From: Furcasterigmium furcatum
Lineage: Eukaryota > Ascomycota > Sordariomycetes > Glomerellales > Plectosphaerellaceae
DNA length: 64,000 nucleotides
Direction: 5' to 3'
Assembly: GCA_001599815.1 (NCBI GenBank)
Contig: BCIA01000001.1
Span: 2,732,934-2,796,933, forward strand
This document shows, piece after piece, positions 22,328 to 34,431 of the stretch. Position 1 is the stretch's first letter. The number at the start of each line of letters is the position of its first letter. The notes below the pieces were generated by a model. It was given only the letters and a program-made list of their open reading frames with translations. It ran no database searches and was not told the origin of the DNA. The position numbers and the translations under genes were made by a program.

Positions 22328-24068
22328 GATGGGCGACGAGCCTGTGGTTGACGATGAGGTTGTTTGGCGTATCGCTGCCGACGAGGATACCGGCGGTATT
22401 AAGTGTAGAGCGTCGGATAAAGAATTCCGATGGAAGCTTCTCAATAGTGCTGAATAGTTCTAGTTGCGGTAACAAGGGGAAGTGTCTCGGGAGCTTGCGG
22501 TCGTGGCTTCGCCGTTTGCGATGAGATGCGGCTTGAATGAGAGTGATGAATAGAGTGGAGATTTGTCTGCGCAGGGTTGCGATCGAGCCCGGTCAATTGA
22601 CAAGGGTGAAGATGAGGAAATAGACTTGCGGCCCTGACAAGTTTTACTGCAAGGTTATGATGAGGGGAGGTCCCAGGTGCGAGCTTTGAAAGCCGTTGAT
22701 GTAAAAGGTTGGTGGTTGGGACGAGTGGGAATGACGAGACAAGTTGGTACCTTTGGGGCGGCTGGGAATTTGGGGGTATGTTCCAGTTGAGGCGCAGTGG
22801 GGTCTGGTCTCGACTGGCCCAGAAGGAGGGAGTCCGGGCGCCGCTGATGCGCGTTCAGGGCGTGTTTTTTCGCGTGTCCGGCCCTCTCCCGCGTAAAGTG
22901 GGACCCACCTGACAAAGAGCCGTTGGCTATTGGCGGATCGAACAACGACAGCAGTTTGCTCCTCAAGTCAACGGTCCAAGCACAATGATGTAGACAATGT
23001 TAAGTACTTTGTCTTGCGGAAGCAGGGAGACGGCGGTTGCGGACCTTGCGAGTCAGGAAGTCCATAGTCAAGACACTCTTATCAGGGCATGGACCGCAGG
23101 CCCGTGCTCTCGACAGTGTCACTCGGCCATGGCAGTGAGGTCATTCAGCCAAGCTTGGGCATGATGGCCTGGCGATCTGGACTGGAAGGCCGACGTCCCC
23201 TCTTGGCGGGGTCACTTGATTAATACCCCGGACTACCGGCACGGGGGCGTGAGGAGGGTCCGAGACGATGTACCGATAACCAGGTCAAATCCAGAGCACG
23301 GCTCACACACCGACCAGACTCTACACGCCGTGCTCCGCTGCTGACGACCATGTCACAGCGCGAGCGCTTATCTGAGCGAGAGTTGAGGCCCGGAGCGGAG
23401 GTCTGCTGAGTTTTTCCTCGCCTACCAGGTATGAAGGCATCGTGGTGACTACAACCATGTCGACAACATCACTACATGCACATTGGATGGCAACATCTCC
23501 GGCGGCCAACATGTGGAAACCATTGAATTTCGCAAAAGGCAGTGCTACCTCCCTGTCCACTGCACTCGGGTATGGAGCGATCCTCAATCAGCGGTTCCAC
23601 GTCCTCACACTCGGGAAGATCTCAGATCACCCGGGTGCTCCGTGTGAAGAGCCATTTCCAGCTGTCCACCACCGCTTCATCATGCAGAAGACGATTCCTC
23701 CTCCAGGGTTACAAGCGAAGAAAAACGAAGAGAGATTCCGTGCGGAGGAAAATGCGTCGATTGGTTTTGATGCAAGATATCCGGAGACCCCCAAAACGCC
23801 CCTGTTTTTTGGTCAAGGATCTTTTGGCTGCCCCATCTTCTATCCGCAAAAGGTGTAAAGGGAGAGAGAGTCTGTCTGGGTATGTCTGTCCGCCCGCCCG
23901 TCCCTCCAGCACGATGGCGGACAGTAAACAGCGAAGCTCTACCGGCTCCTGTCAGAGCGTATGTCTAAACTCCCATTTCTTGCAGATCCGCGAAGAGTGA
24001 GCCTCCATCGTAGCCGTGATCATCATATCGTCCCAACCCAGAAAGGAAACGCGCCTGTCGCGACACGC
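22328..24068. other. Intergenic between eS27 and the RNR-inhibitor gene
   Basis: This 1.74 kb should hold the promoter of the RNR-inhibitor gene and the 3' flank of eS27. The longest open frame (23442-23858, +, 138 codons) shows no recognisable domain and no splice or promoter support. I see no repeats or RNA genes. Confidence 0.5.
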
Positions 24069-24794
24069 TTACTTCCTGCGGAAGGAGCAGCCCTCAGTGA
24101 GGCGGGCCTTGCCGCCGGTGGGCTGGCACAGGACAGTCGTGCAGCCCTGGCAGATGACGACGGTCTGGGCGTGGGAGAAGACGGTGGTGATGGTGAAGCA
24201 GCCGGGGCACTTGACGTCCATGAAGAAGGAGCGGGGACCGGGGACGAGGGTCTGGAGATGCGTTAGCGACCGCACCCAGTGTCGCCGCTGGACGGGCACA
24301 TACCTTGAGCTTATGCTTCTTGGCCTCCGAGTCGGGGTGGGGGTGGAGCAGATCGACGGCGAGAGTCTGCGCAAGTTAGCATCCGAGTCCGGCGGTACTG
24401 CGCGCTGTGCTGTCCGCGATATGAGGTCCGAGTCCTGCGATGTCCATGATCCGTTCGACGAGAAAAACCGGCAGCGGTTCGTTAGGAAGACTGTGCTGGC
24501 CTTCTCTTGCTGTGATGATTGTCGTGCGTGTTGTCCTTCCCATTCTCCTCGGCAAGTTCCCGACCGACCGCAAGGCGACGTCTTTGGCGTTCAATGGCAT
24601 GTGTACGGCGCCAGCGATAGGCCGGGGTGGATGGAGGTCGTGTTCCGTCATAACATTGCAGGAGTCCTCGATTGAGTTGGGCGGCGTCGTCGATGAAAGG
24701 GCGGTATGTCGTCGGGATCAGGACGTCACAGGCAGCGGACCATCACACGTGTCGCCAAGCAGCGTTGGAAACAGCGGGTAGGGCGGCTTACCAT
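24069..24794 (-). CDS. rps27: Cytosolic 40S ribosomal protein eS27
   Basis: Exon 1 contributes only the ATG (24794-24792). The first intron is 24791-24367, exon 2 is 24366-24304 and exon 3 is 24251-24069. The product has 82 residues, exactly the length of yeast Rps27. The order is TLAVDLLHPHPDSEAKKHKLK, then LVPGPRSFFMDVKCPGC, then VVICQGC and a basic tail GCSFRRK. The CXXC pairs (CPGC and CQGC) form the zinc ribbon. The 425-nt intron directly after the start codon is far longer than the other introns here; long leading introns are common in ribosomal protein genes and often regulatory. Head-to-head with the phosducin-like gene. Confidence 0.93.
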
Positions 24795-25398
24795 CTTGAA
24801 GGTTGTTGTCGGTCGACACGAGACTGAATAGGTCTATCGGTGCGAGTGCTGATTGTCTGGATGAAATCTGGAGGGTTGATGGCAGATTCGCGGCACTCGC
24901 AGAGATGAGGTGGTGAGGTAGGGGAAAAGTTCGATGGAGGTGTTTTCGGGGGCAAGGGCACAAACGCTTGTGTTGCTCGTCCAATGGGGAGCAAGGTTGG
25001 GGCTAGCGGGCTGGAGCTCACTTAGCGGAGTGTAGGGTTTTCTTGCCCCAGCACGTGACCTGAAGTGATTGCGGGCTCTCATTGGCGGCCGGGACACAGA
25101 GCAAATTGCCCGGTGAGGAGTCATCCACCAGGCATCCAGGTGAGTCTCGGTGAAGGGGAGCCTAGTGGGGTGCCCAGCGTCATCCTTCCCAGCAGGGCGA
25201 CTGGAGATGGAGGGGCACCACATCGAGGGGTTTCGAGGCAACCAAGCAACCAAGGTTACCTAGGCTGCCACAACGACTTTCCTTCGACACGTGCCTATTT
25301 TACCGACCTACGTCCTCGAGACTGTTTCTAAGATCCTGCATGGCTCATTCTGACTGACTCACACTCGCTGACCACCGCGTCTCCTTCGAACTTTCACC
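24795..25398. promoter_or_regulatory. Divergent promoter of eS27 and the phosducin-like gene
   Basis: This 604 bp lies between two opposite start codons. It contains AACCAAG/CAACCAAGG repeats near 25239-25258 and no obvious TATA box. It must drive a highly expressed ribosomal protein gene on one side. Confidence 0.55.
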
Positions 25399-26236
25399 AT
25401 GGCGGATCCCATGAACCAGCGGATAGCTGTCCCCATCGATGACCCGAACGCCGATACAGAGTGGTATGTTTCCCGGTCGAGTCATTCGTTCGACTCACCT
25501 CTAAGACTATTCGAAAAGGAATGACATCCTCCGGAAACATGGCGTCATCCCAGAGAAGCCTCCGAGCCCGACACCGATGATCGAGGAGGCCATCTTGGAA
25601 GGGCGCCGGCTTGCACATGAGAACAGACTGGAAGGCAAGGACCTCGACGAGCTAGACGAGCTCGAGGACGATGAGGACGACGCATTCCTGGAGGTGTACA
25701 GGCAAAAGCGCATGCAGGAGCTGGCTGCCTTCCAGAAGAAGGATGTCCACGGCAGCGTGTACCCCATCTCGAAGCCCGACTACGCGCGCGACGTCACCGA
25801 AGCCTCGAAGAACGAACCTGTCTTTGTCAACCTGATCTCCTCCGTCGGCACCAACATCGAGTCGCGAGTCCTGTCTGAGCTGTGGAAGCTGGCAGCGCGA
25901 GAGTACGGGGATGTCAAGTTCTGCGAGATGCGCGCCGACAAGGCGATCGAGAATTATCCCGACAAGAATTGCCCGACGATACTGGTTTACAAGAATGGAG
26001 ACATTGTGAAGCAGATTGTCACACTGATGACTCTCGGGGGGGTCAGAATGAACATGCGCAACGTTGATAGTCTCCTGGTGGAGGTCGGCGCGGTTTCCGA
26101 GACGGACATGCGCGTGCTCAAGAGGAGGCGGAAGGCGGAGGACGAGGAAGAGGAGAGGGCCATGGGCAACAAGGGCATCCGGAGCGGCAACGCATCGAGA
26201 GGCAAGGATGACGATGACGATGACGACTGGGACTGA
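25399..26236 (+). CDS. Phosducin-like protein (PhLP2/Plp2 type)
   Basis: Exons 25399-25463 and 25519-26236 encode 260 residues. The start MADPMNQRIAVPIDD is followed by TEWNDILRKHGVIPEK across the junction, which is the conserved N-terminal phosducin segment. A long acidic helix (DLDELDELEDDEDD) precedes a thioredoxin-like domain (PVFVNLISS, VKFCEMRADKAIENYPDKNCPTILVYKNG). The tail is Lys/Arg-rich and ends in a run of aspartates. Plp2-type proteins are co-chaperones of the CCT/TRiC chaperonin for actin, tubulin and G-beta folding in the cytosol. The two-residue CXXC of true thioredoxins is absent, as expected. The short first exon explains why a start further in would look tempting. Confidence 0.92.
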
Positions 26237-26727
26237 GGATAGAGGGCAGCCACGGCGGACGGACACACGGGCAAACCTGGAAGCCAATGCGCTAGGACAA
26301 GATGAGGCCCCGAGTCAAATGGCACCCATCGCACGGGAGGAGGATTTCTTGCCAAAATCAAAAGATTCACCTGGCAAGAAATGCAAGAAATCGGGATGCC
26401 TCGATACCCGGCCGCCAGGAAGGTCGACTTTCCGGGACGGTTTCAGTTCACGGGAACCATTCATTGTCTGTACCCATCTCTAGCGGCCCGGCGCGGGTTT
26501 TATCAGATCGGACCCTGCGTCGCGCGTGCGGGCCATAGTGGGGCCGGTGTGGGGGTGTCTCGCCTGTTTACTTGCACCTGCGTCACGAAATCGCCGGTCG
26601 CGTCGCGGTCGCTTCCCCCAAGCTCCAACCATCCAACCGATAAGTCGAATCGCAGCTCCAACCTTCCCTCCAGTATTCTTCCAACCAGTTCCCCTCTCCC
26701 GAATGACACGTTAATAAGGCCACTGCC
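26237..26727. other. Intergenic between phosducin-like and LRR genes
   Basis: This 491 bp separates two co-directional genes and becomes C-rich before the downstream start. No gene was recognised. Confidence 0.5.
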
Positions 26728-28414
26728 ATGGCGGAAGAACTATCTCTTCCGCGGCTCCCTGCGGTGTCATGGAACAAGGAGACGCAGACGTTCAGCAACA
26801 ACCCCAAGAAACGCGTGCGAACAAGGCGGTCATCAGCTGCCTCGGCCTTCAACTCGAGCGACCCCGCCGTCTTCTCCAGCGATGACGACCCTGCATTGGA
26901 TAACTACGTCGAGGGCCGGAAGAAGCGTAAATATGTCGGGACGTGGTTTCGGCAGGAGCCCGTGGCGTCCTCAGACTCGGCCTTCGAGGACTCGCATTCA
27001 CGGCCACTGCCGAAGGCCAGGAGGAGCTTCAAGAGACAGCTGGACAGCGGTGTCTGGATGGGAAGCGACAGCACGGATGACGGATTCGAAGAGCTGCAGC
27101 TCCCTGTGCAGCCGAAGCTCCCAGAGCTCGCCCAGCCTGCCCCGCCACCCAGGCCTCAGATTTCTTCTGCAGAGCGCCATGCCCGGTCGATTATTCAAAT
27201 GTGCCTTGACGACGGGGAGGAGACTGTTGACCTGAGGTGGGTTAGCCCCGTGTGTTGAGAGACTGCCGGCTGACCTTTGAAGCTCTTCGGGACTGGAATC
27301 CCTCTCAAATGCCACCATTGAGCCTCTGGCGAACCTCTCTTGCATCCCATTGGTTGCGAAAGACGTGCCGTTCGAGCACCGGCCTCCGTCTCTGAAGCTC
27401 CTCTTGTCAGGCAACCTGCTAGAACGGGTTCCCGGCGCCATTTTCGACCTCGAAAACCTGACGGTGCTCAGTCTTCGGGGCTGCGGCTTGAAGGACCTTC
27501 CCCCTGCAATTGGCAGACTGAGCCAGCTGCAAACACTCAACCTTGCCCAGAACCGTCTCAGACATCTTCCAGCAGAGCTGCTGGACCTGATTGCCGCCCC
27601 TGGGCAGCTCACGTCTCTGCTGCTGCAGGGCAACAGCTTCTGGCAGGCCAGTCACCTGCCGACTGAGTGGCCCATCGACCATGCCCTACGAGACCAGAGC
27701 CGAGATGGCGAGGGAGCGGCTCTGCCTGAAGATGGACTCTTGAAATTGAACTCGTGCAGCGAGCTGACGGACCTCGAAATCCCACTCGCACAGAGACTGC
27801 CTCTCAGCCGTGGCTCGGACTGGTCAGGGATGGCAGCGAGATACTTCGCGCGGTCTGTGGTCCAGTACAGAGACTCCTCCGGCCATCTCTGCTCAGAGTT
27901 CTCTCTGGACGACTCATTCGACGACGCCAAAGTTCCTGTCGAGACTGCCGAGTCCATGTCCGCGTACGCGACCCCGCCATCATCCGTGGTGCAGCCCGCC
28001 AGGCCGGAGGTCTCTGGCAGGGCTCGCGGCTCGTTTGCTCCGTCGCTGCTGGAACTCGCCGCTCGCAGCTGCTACGGAAGCGCAGATCTGGAAGATCTGG
28101 CAGGCTATATCCCAGAGTCTCTGGCCAGTCTGCGCGCGGTGCTGGAGAGGGCAGCCGCGCAAAGGGCCATTGGCGGGTACACGTGCTGGCGGTGCAAGAA
28201 GACGATGGTCACGCCGGCGACGGAGTGGCTGGAGTGGTGGCAGGTGGCCCGCGTCAAGCGCCAGGGCAACTCCGTGGCAACGGATTTCGCGCCCTGGAGC
28301 GACTGCCCGGACGAGCAGGCGGTGCCCTTCCTATGGAGGGGTTGTTCGTCGGGCTGTGTCCCAGAGGAGAGGACAGTCGGGGCATGGGCAGTGAAAGATA
28401 CCCAGCAAGCGTAA
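26728..28414 (+). CDS. Leucine-rich-repeat protein with C-terminal zinc-binding-like segment
   Basis: Exons 26728-27236 and 27283-28414 encode 546 residues. The first 150 residues are Ser/Arg/Asp-rich and disordered, with the basic runs KKRVRTRR and RKKRKY. Four or five LRRs follow from about residue 195 (LKLLLSGNLLERVPGAIFDLEN, LTVLSLRGCGLKDLPPAIGRL, LQTLNLAQNRLRHLP). A less conserved linker leads to a C-terminal region with CWRCKKTM and a later CSSGC, which could bind a metal. Fungal proteins of this layout are widespread, but I do not recognise a studied function. A nuclear location is plausible from the basic runs. The 46-nt intron is short but keeps the frame (DLR to SSGLESL). Confidence 0.8.
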
Positions 28415-28465
28415 GATAGCATAGCAATTTGATACGGCGCTCTTTTGGGCGAGCTTTTTCAGGAT

Positions 28466-29490
28466 CTACGATCTGGATGCCTCCGCAGACTTGACCCTTT
28501 GCATCAGCTCCTTCATGATCCTGCCCTTCGGGCGGTACCGTTTCCCGACACCCGCCCCCAGCCACCACGGCGACTCACTATCAGCACCCCGGAAGCTGTA
28601 AATGGTCATATCCCCAAGCTCCTCTGCGTCGATGCTCCCTTCTTTGACAACGTTCCCCTTCAGATCTAGGAAGATGAGCCTCAGCTCCCCCGTCTCAAAC
28701 GCCAGACGATCCAGGACCAGCAGCCAGCTTCCCCTGGCCGCCGTCGCCATAATGGCCTCTTCATAGTCGTCTTCAATGGCCCCGTCTTGAGGGGCACGAT
28801 ACTGGACCGTTTCCAGAACGTATTCAACGTCCTCAGTCGTGAACCCCCGGTTGGGGAGGGGGGCAGCAAGTTCCGGCAGGACGTCGTACGCCTGGCGCCA
28901 GTCGTCCCAGACCTCGTCGTCGTCAACGTCGAAGATGTCGGGGTCGGACACGACCTGCCACCACTCGTCGTCGGGGTTCATCTCAAACGCGGGCCATTCC
29001 GCGTCGAGCCACTCGCGGAGGGTGGCGTCGTCTGCGTCGCCGCCGCCGTAGTACGTCCGCAGGAAGTAAAACGATGACCCGCTCATGGGGTGGCCCCAGT
29101 GCCGGGCTGCGATGGCGCGGAGCTTTTGCGGCCGCCAGGGCTCGAGGATGGTTGCGATCTCGTCCGCCGTCGGCGTGCGGGCCATGGCGCCCCCGGTCTG
29201 GCCGGGGTCGAGATCGGGCCCGATGGTGTCTTCCTGGATGAAGGCGCGGACGAGCTGGGTGCGCTGCTCATCGGGGGAGAGGGGTGATTCAGCATCCCAT
29301 CTTTGCTGTGAATGGTGTCAGCGAGTCCTGATGGCCGTGTCGCATGAGACGCGGTTTTTCTTACGATGAGGTATTGCTCGACGGGCAAGGCGCCCCAGGC
29401 GGGCCTGATGCCGCTTGCTGAATCGTCCGCAGATGCCATTCTTTGGAACCTGGCGATGTTGGTCGCGGTGAAGTTGGGACTGGAAACCAT
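28466..29490 (-). CDS. Uncharacterised fungal protein
   Basis: Exons 29490-29365 and 29305-28466 encode 321 residues. The sequence is rich in Trp, Asp and Glu and looks globular: RWDAESPLSPDEQRTQL, then GHPMSGSSFYFLRTYYGG, WLLVLDRLAFETGELRLIF and SPWWLGAGVGKRYRPKGR. I recognise no catalytic motif. It has the feel of a small mixed alpha/beta domain of unknown role, perhaps SUKH-like, but the motif match is too weak to claim. The intron is fixed by QYLI|QRWD with acceptor CACAG. An alternative downstream start at 29439 would remove 17 residues. The 3' end lies 51 bp from the convergent LRR gene. Confidence 0.7.
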
Positions 29491-29909
29491 TGGCGATTCG
29501 GATTCAATGGCACTCGGGAGTCGGAGTTCAGGGGCTGTGGAGCTTAGCGCAGGCTGCAGTCATCCATCCATCATCGTATAGCAACCATCCATGTTCATTC
29601 AACTCTCCATTCCGAAGTTCCAATGCGGGCGGGGTTCTCCATGCCAAACTCTTCTCAATATGGAGGTGGGTGAACAGGTCTGAAGTCCACCCTGGTGCCG
29701 ATTGAGTTGAGCTCGAATCAAGTCGGGCGAGAGTTGACCTGGTCCCTCGTCCATCGTGTTAGCGGTGAATCGAGAGGTCGTCTCGAAATTTGGGACCAGA
29801 AAGATCAAGTAGTAGTAGTCAGTCCAGATTCAATGACGGTTGTCTATGTATTTGCTACTCCCTGTGGCTCGGTCTACGCAGCTCCCAGCCATGGAAGCTC
29901 CAACTTCCA
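29491..29909. other. Intergenic, no gene seen
   Basis: This 419 bp upstream of the preceding minus-strand gene probably carries its promoter. No other signal was recognised. Confidence 0.5.
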
Positions 29910-31021
29910 TCACCAAAGGGGCCTTGAAACGGCCAAAAGCGCTGCCTCCTTCTGGCCCTGGCGATACTTCATGGAAGGCGTTTCCCAGCCCTCAAACCAC
30001 TGATCTGGCAGCCGGTAGCTCTCCCAAATCCATCTCGGGCAGTCCACGTCCAGAGGTCCAAGCCACGAGGTTTCCTTGGTCGGGTCCTGAACCTCCATCA
30101 CCAACTTCTCCCGCCAGTTCGGGCTCTCCCCCGGCCCTTCGAACCCTGTGACAAACTCATAGGGCGCGATACTTGAAGAGGAATCTTTCATCTCTCTCCT
30201 CATGGTGTTCTGAAGTATAGGTCCCGATCGTTCGTGTCCGCTGCCAGCCGCGAGCTTTGTTGACCTCTTTGGCTTCGCCTCCTCATCTTGCCGGTCCTCG
30301 ACAAGTCTGTTGACAGGGCCAACTTCCTTCAGTCTCGAAACTAATGTGGGCCGCTGCCTGGCGGCCCAGGATGCGTCCGACTCTAGATCATCAGGCTCGC
30401 CCAGGGGGCCGGGGCTGGCAGAGTGGGCTGGGCCTTGGTGGCTGGTATTCCGGCTGTTGTCTAGGGCTTCATACGGGGGAGGATCTCTGTCGGCACTTCT
30501 CCGCCCCCGGGAAGCAAATAGCCTCCTGATGTTGTTTAGAACCAGCACTGCCTCTCGGGAACCCAGACTCTGCGGCGAGGGAGGGGAATTGGCGCTCTCG
30601 GTCTCCGAATCGAGTGCAATGCCCCCAGCGTGACTGAGTGCCGATCCTCTTGTCGAACCGTCCGGAACATTTCAAAGTCTTTGGTGTCGTCCTCGAGATC
30701 GCATTCACGGTGGTATTCCTCGATTCTCCGCTCTTGGTAGGCGGCGCAGCTGCCGCATATCCCATCTTCGGAGGTGATCAACCTGATACAGAACGTGCAT
30801 CGCTCGCCCGGCCTGCCATTGAGTGGATTGTGTGGTGAGAAGTCGAAGCCCGTATCAGGCTCCATGACTGTCAATAGCTTTCTGCGTTTGGTCGTCGTGA
30901 TTCTGGGGAGCGTTGGGTAGACAGCGAGTAAAATCCGTGGACAGTTTGCGAAGTAGTCAAGCATGCTTAGCATCTGGCTGCGGAAGATGAAAGCTTTTGA
31001 AGGGGACATGATGCATTTCAA
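29910..31021 (-). CDS. Uncertain locus: two overlapping open frames, possibly one broken or spliced gene
   Basis: An upstream frame (31021-30536, 161 codons) contains GERCTFCIRLITSEDGICGSCAAYQ, a CXXC..CXXC zinc-ribbon-like cluster. A downstream frame (30548-29910, 212 codons) has ESYRLPDQWFEGWE and a PPPY motif in DPPPYEALD, a possible WW-domain ligand. The second frame stays open upstream to about 30670 and there reads more like protein (DSETESANSPPSPQSLGSRE) than the first. The two frames may therefore be one gene joined by an intron I could not place, or broken by a frameshift. I found no GT..AG pair restoring the frame. No function is assigned. Confidence 0.35.
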
Positions 31022-34000
31022 AGGACTGAGCTACGAGTATCTGTTTGGTAAATCTTGAACCTTCCGTCTTTTGTGGCGTCAGTATGTTGCTGAATCTTTG
31101 CATTTCTCGGCAGAAAGTTTGACTCGCCATGATAGACTCTGAGCATGGCATTGCTCACCACGAGCCAAGCCAGGACTCGAAATTGCATAGATAAAACATG
31201 AAATATTGGTTATAGATGGCCATTAATAGCGGACAGAGGCAAGTAGCCGGGGACATCAGGGACACGCATGAGTTATGTGTCTATGTCCTCGACACCACGT
31301 CAACCTGAGAGGAAGGAGAGAAAATAGCAAGAGTCACAGAACAAGCCACAGACACAAGCTTTCTTGGAAGATGCACGTACGATGTTCATGACCAAAGAGG
31401 CGTATGGGCATGACGCCGAGAACACTCAATATCAGTTAATATAGTTATACCTCCTTATTACCATTGAATGTATGACTTTGACTCTCACTTCGTTTCAGAC
31501 AACACAGAATCCACGAGGGAGAAGCAACATGAATCGTTGTCCTTCAAGTTGGGGAGACTTTGATCAACACGACCAGACAATTTCCATGAGCTACTGGTTT
31601 TTACTCCTGACATCTTTCACCCGTGGTCCATGGTCCATCAGCTCTTCACCCGGCTTATTCAATTCCACATCGTGCGGCTCCCCCCATTACAGGGTACTGT
31701 GGGAGCGACATTGTTCCCTGTGAGCCTCTGAGAGCCCCGACCTCTCTGAACAGAGTTGCACCTGACGTCGACTCGAGGTCTCCATGGAAGACTCTCGCAA
31801 ATCATACTCATTCAAACATCACGAGGCTTGAGCCCCCGATCAATGGAGGCAGCTGAAGATCGCCGAGGCTCCCCAGACGAGGCAGCTCTTCGGGCCGAGA
31901 CCACTGTGGCATTTCGGTGAGGAGGAAGGAGGCAGAGCCACGAAAGGAGCCTGGACCTACAGTGCACATCGCCATGTGCCGCATCTTCGACTAGCTGACC
32001 CGATGGCGTCGATCCGCAGCCCCCAATTTGAAATGCCAGTTTTGGAATTTAGAACGGCCAAGTCTCATCGATGACATCTCGAGACATCGCATCCGAGTGC
32101 GAGATGCTGCTTATCTGATTGGGTTATGCACGTTGGTGGTGTACTCGAGTTTATGCTGATTGGAGCATGGTTGTGAGTTGTTCGAACATTGCACTTTGGT
32201 GCCCACCACACACAATCCACGAGGGCCAGCGACGTCGAACGCTGGTGATCATCGGATCTGGTAGGTGTCATCCGGGCGCCATGATGCAGGCCTTACGGGA
32301 GCTTGCCTGGTGAACGCCCGTCGCGTTGAGGCGGAGAGCCAGGTGACCCATGAAACAGCCAAAATCGCGGAAGGCCGGAGGCCATCCTCCCCAATCGCTG
32401 ATGACAGTCGGGGAGCTGCCCGCTTCCGCACCAGGCATCCTTCGATGCGCGGGGCCAAACAGGGAGCCAACGGGTCATCATATCAGCCTGAATCTCCAAC
32501 GGCTTTCATCTGATGTCTGACACGCGTTGTCAGGGGTAGAAGCCACATGGTTCCCAAGCAACCAAGTTCCCCGTCATGCCAGGATTTCGGACACCAGGGC
32601 TGAACGGGATCTGAGGGATCACGGTCAATCGTGTCTCGGCCCAGCGAACTGCCGGTTGCATCATGTGAAGGTCAAAGTGCATTGATCGGCCAGGAAAAAG
32701 CAAGAAGTCTTGAGCTCGGCACAGCCTTGGAATGACCAAGCAGACAGTCCCCCTAAGCCACACTCAGAAAGGGGTGGCCTGGACCGCGGAAGCGTCCATG
32801 CCAGCCGCGGCAAGCCCCAGCAACCCTCTTAGCCGTGTTGCCTGTAAGGGCGAGCAGTCGGTGAGCTAAAATTGTTGTTGCATGAACCCAAAGGATTCGG
32901 TGTCGGCGGTGAGAGGAGTCTGAATCCTCGTCGCGATCCCAAGGCGAGGCAACCTCTCGCCTTGTTGCCCTCTTTGAGCTCAGCACGCGCTATTCGGGGT
33001 CCGGATGCCTGGATCAGGTACACGGCGCGGGGCCCGGGGGGCCCTGTAACCTGGACCACGACCCCGGAGTTCCACAGACCCCTCGATTGGGGGCCAACTG
33101 CGGCGAACAAAGTGGAAGAAGTCTTTTGAGGCTCTGGAAGCTCTGGCGAACAGCTGGGAAACACTCTGGATGGATTCTGGAATGCTTGTCCACTTCTAGA
33201 AGCGTCAGCAGACCTCAAGCAGCGTAGAGAACGAGGGACAGAATAGAATGTCCACGCAAGTCCATTCGTAAGTCTCCGGACGCCCGAGGCTGTGCTAATG
33301 GATCTCACCTCATATGGGCGGGTATGTACCTGGCTGAGTGGGTTTTGCGAATTTTCCCAGGGATAGAGCTATTTTCTCCCTGCCCGGGGCGCCTTTGTTG
33401 AGATTGCCGCTGAGGCAGGCAACCAAGGTGGAGGGAGGGCAGGCGGGTAGCCGGCCTTTTATGAGAGATGAGGTTGGCGCGGCAAGCTGCCGAGACGGGG
33501 AACCTGGCATAATTATCTCGAGACAAAACTTTCACCGGTGAGCGACCTCCCTGGCGATTGATTCCCCTGGTACATAGCACGAGTAACTACTGACCTACGT
33601 CAGGCAAGTTCCTCGCTGGTGGAGGGAGAAACAAGGCAAACCATCCATCCACAAACTCTCACCCTGCTAGTGTGGTTGCCTCACCTGGGCGCCAATCATC
33701 AGTGCTGCTTTCCCCACCCTGGCTTTGGGCAAGCCCAACACGGAATAATAATGGCGCAGAGCTTGAAACGAGGCTCTCGTCTCGCTTTCGCTGGAGATCC
33801 TGGTAGGATTATTGCTTCCTTCTTCTCACGACCCGTAGACTGTGAAAAGAAAGGAGAAGAAAACCTCAAATCGGGGCTGCTACAGCGAGAGGAAACATCC
33901 CTCGTCTGTTTGTGGGGACCCTGGCCGGAGGGGCACGGGCTCGCTGCAATCGTCGCTGTGGTGTGCCGCTTTGCAGCGAGATGCAGATATGCACGCAGAT

Positions 34001-34431
34001 GCGCAAGCCTCAACCATAGGCGCCCGTTGCGATCTCGTCAAATTGCGAAAAGTGAGGCGTATAAGCAACGGCACGCTGCCCAAGCGCTGTGTGTTGGCCA
34101 TGTATCAAGCCATGGCGCGGCAAAGTGCTTTCAGGTCGGCGTGATGTCTGCTTGGGGGCCAGTTGGCGAGTCCACAGCCGATGCTGGAGGCCGAGAGGTC
34201 TGTTGCCCAGGTTCTATCCGTGAGGGGAATCAGAACACTGTGAAATGGCGACGGGAGAAGGACGAGGAAACACAGGGTCGCCGTCAGACTTGAATGCTTT
34301 GGGACGAGTGTGGCCATGGCGTCACGGAGAATCAATGTGAACAGACTGGAGACAAGTAGGGAAAGGCACGAATAGTGAGATGCAAACTCCGCGATGGCTA
34401 GCTGGCTTCAAGACTGCGGTCAAAGCTGTTC
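31022..34431. other. Gene-poor stretch, no gene recognised
   Basis: In this 3.4 kb I find only short frames with biased, non-conserved composition. No rRNA, tRNA B-box, transposase motif or long repeat was seen. The base composition near 31150-31500 is AT-richer than the coding parts. Confidence 0.5.

Noticed and set aside
22925..22960. TTCGATCC-like sequence suggesting a tRNA B box on the minus strand
   Set aside because: No matching A box, cloverleaf arms or acceptor stem could be drawn around it.
23442..23858. 138-codon + strand frame between eS27 and the RNR-inhibitor gene
   Set aside because: No domain, no promoter signal and overlapping frames; likely spurious.
28466..29490. SUKH/SMI1-KNR4 assignment
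   Set aside because: The resemblance is only in general composition; the diagnostic motif order is not visible.
33619..34293. 224-codon + strand frame
   Set aside because: Low-complexity, non-conserved composition, and it ends opposite the broken F-box gene; no support.
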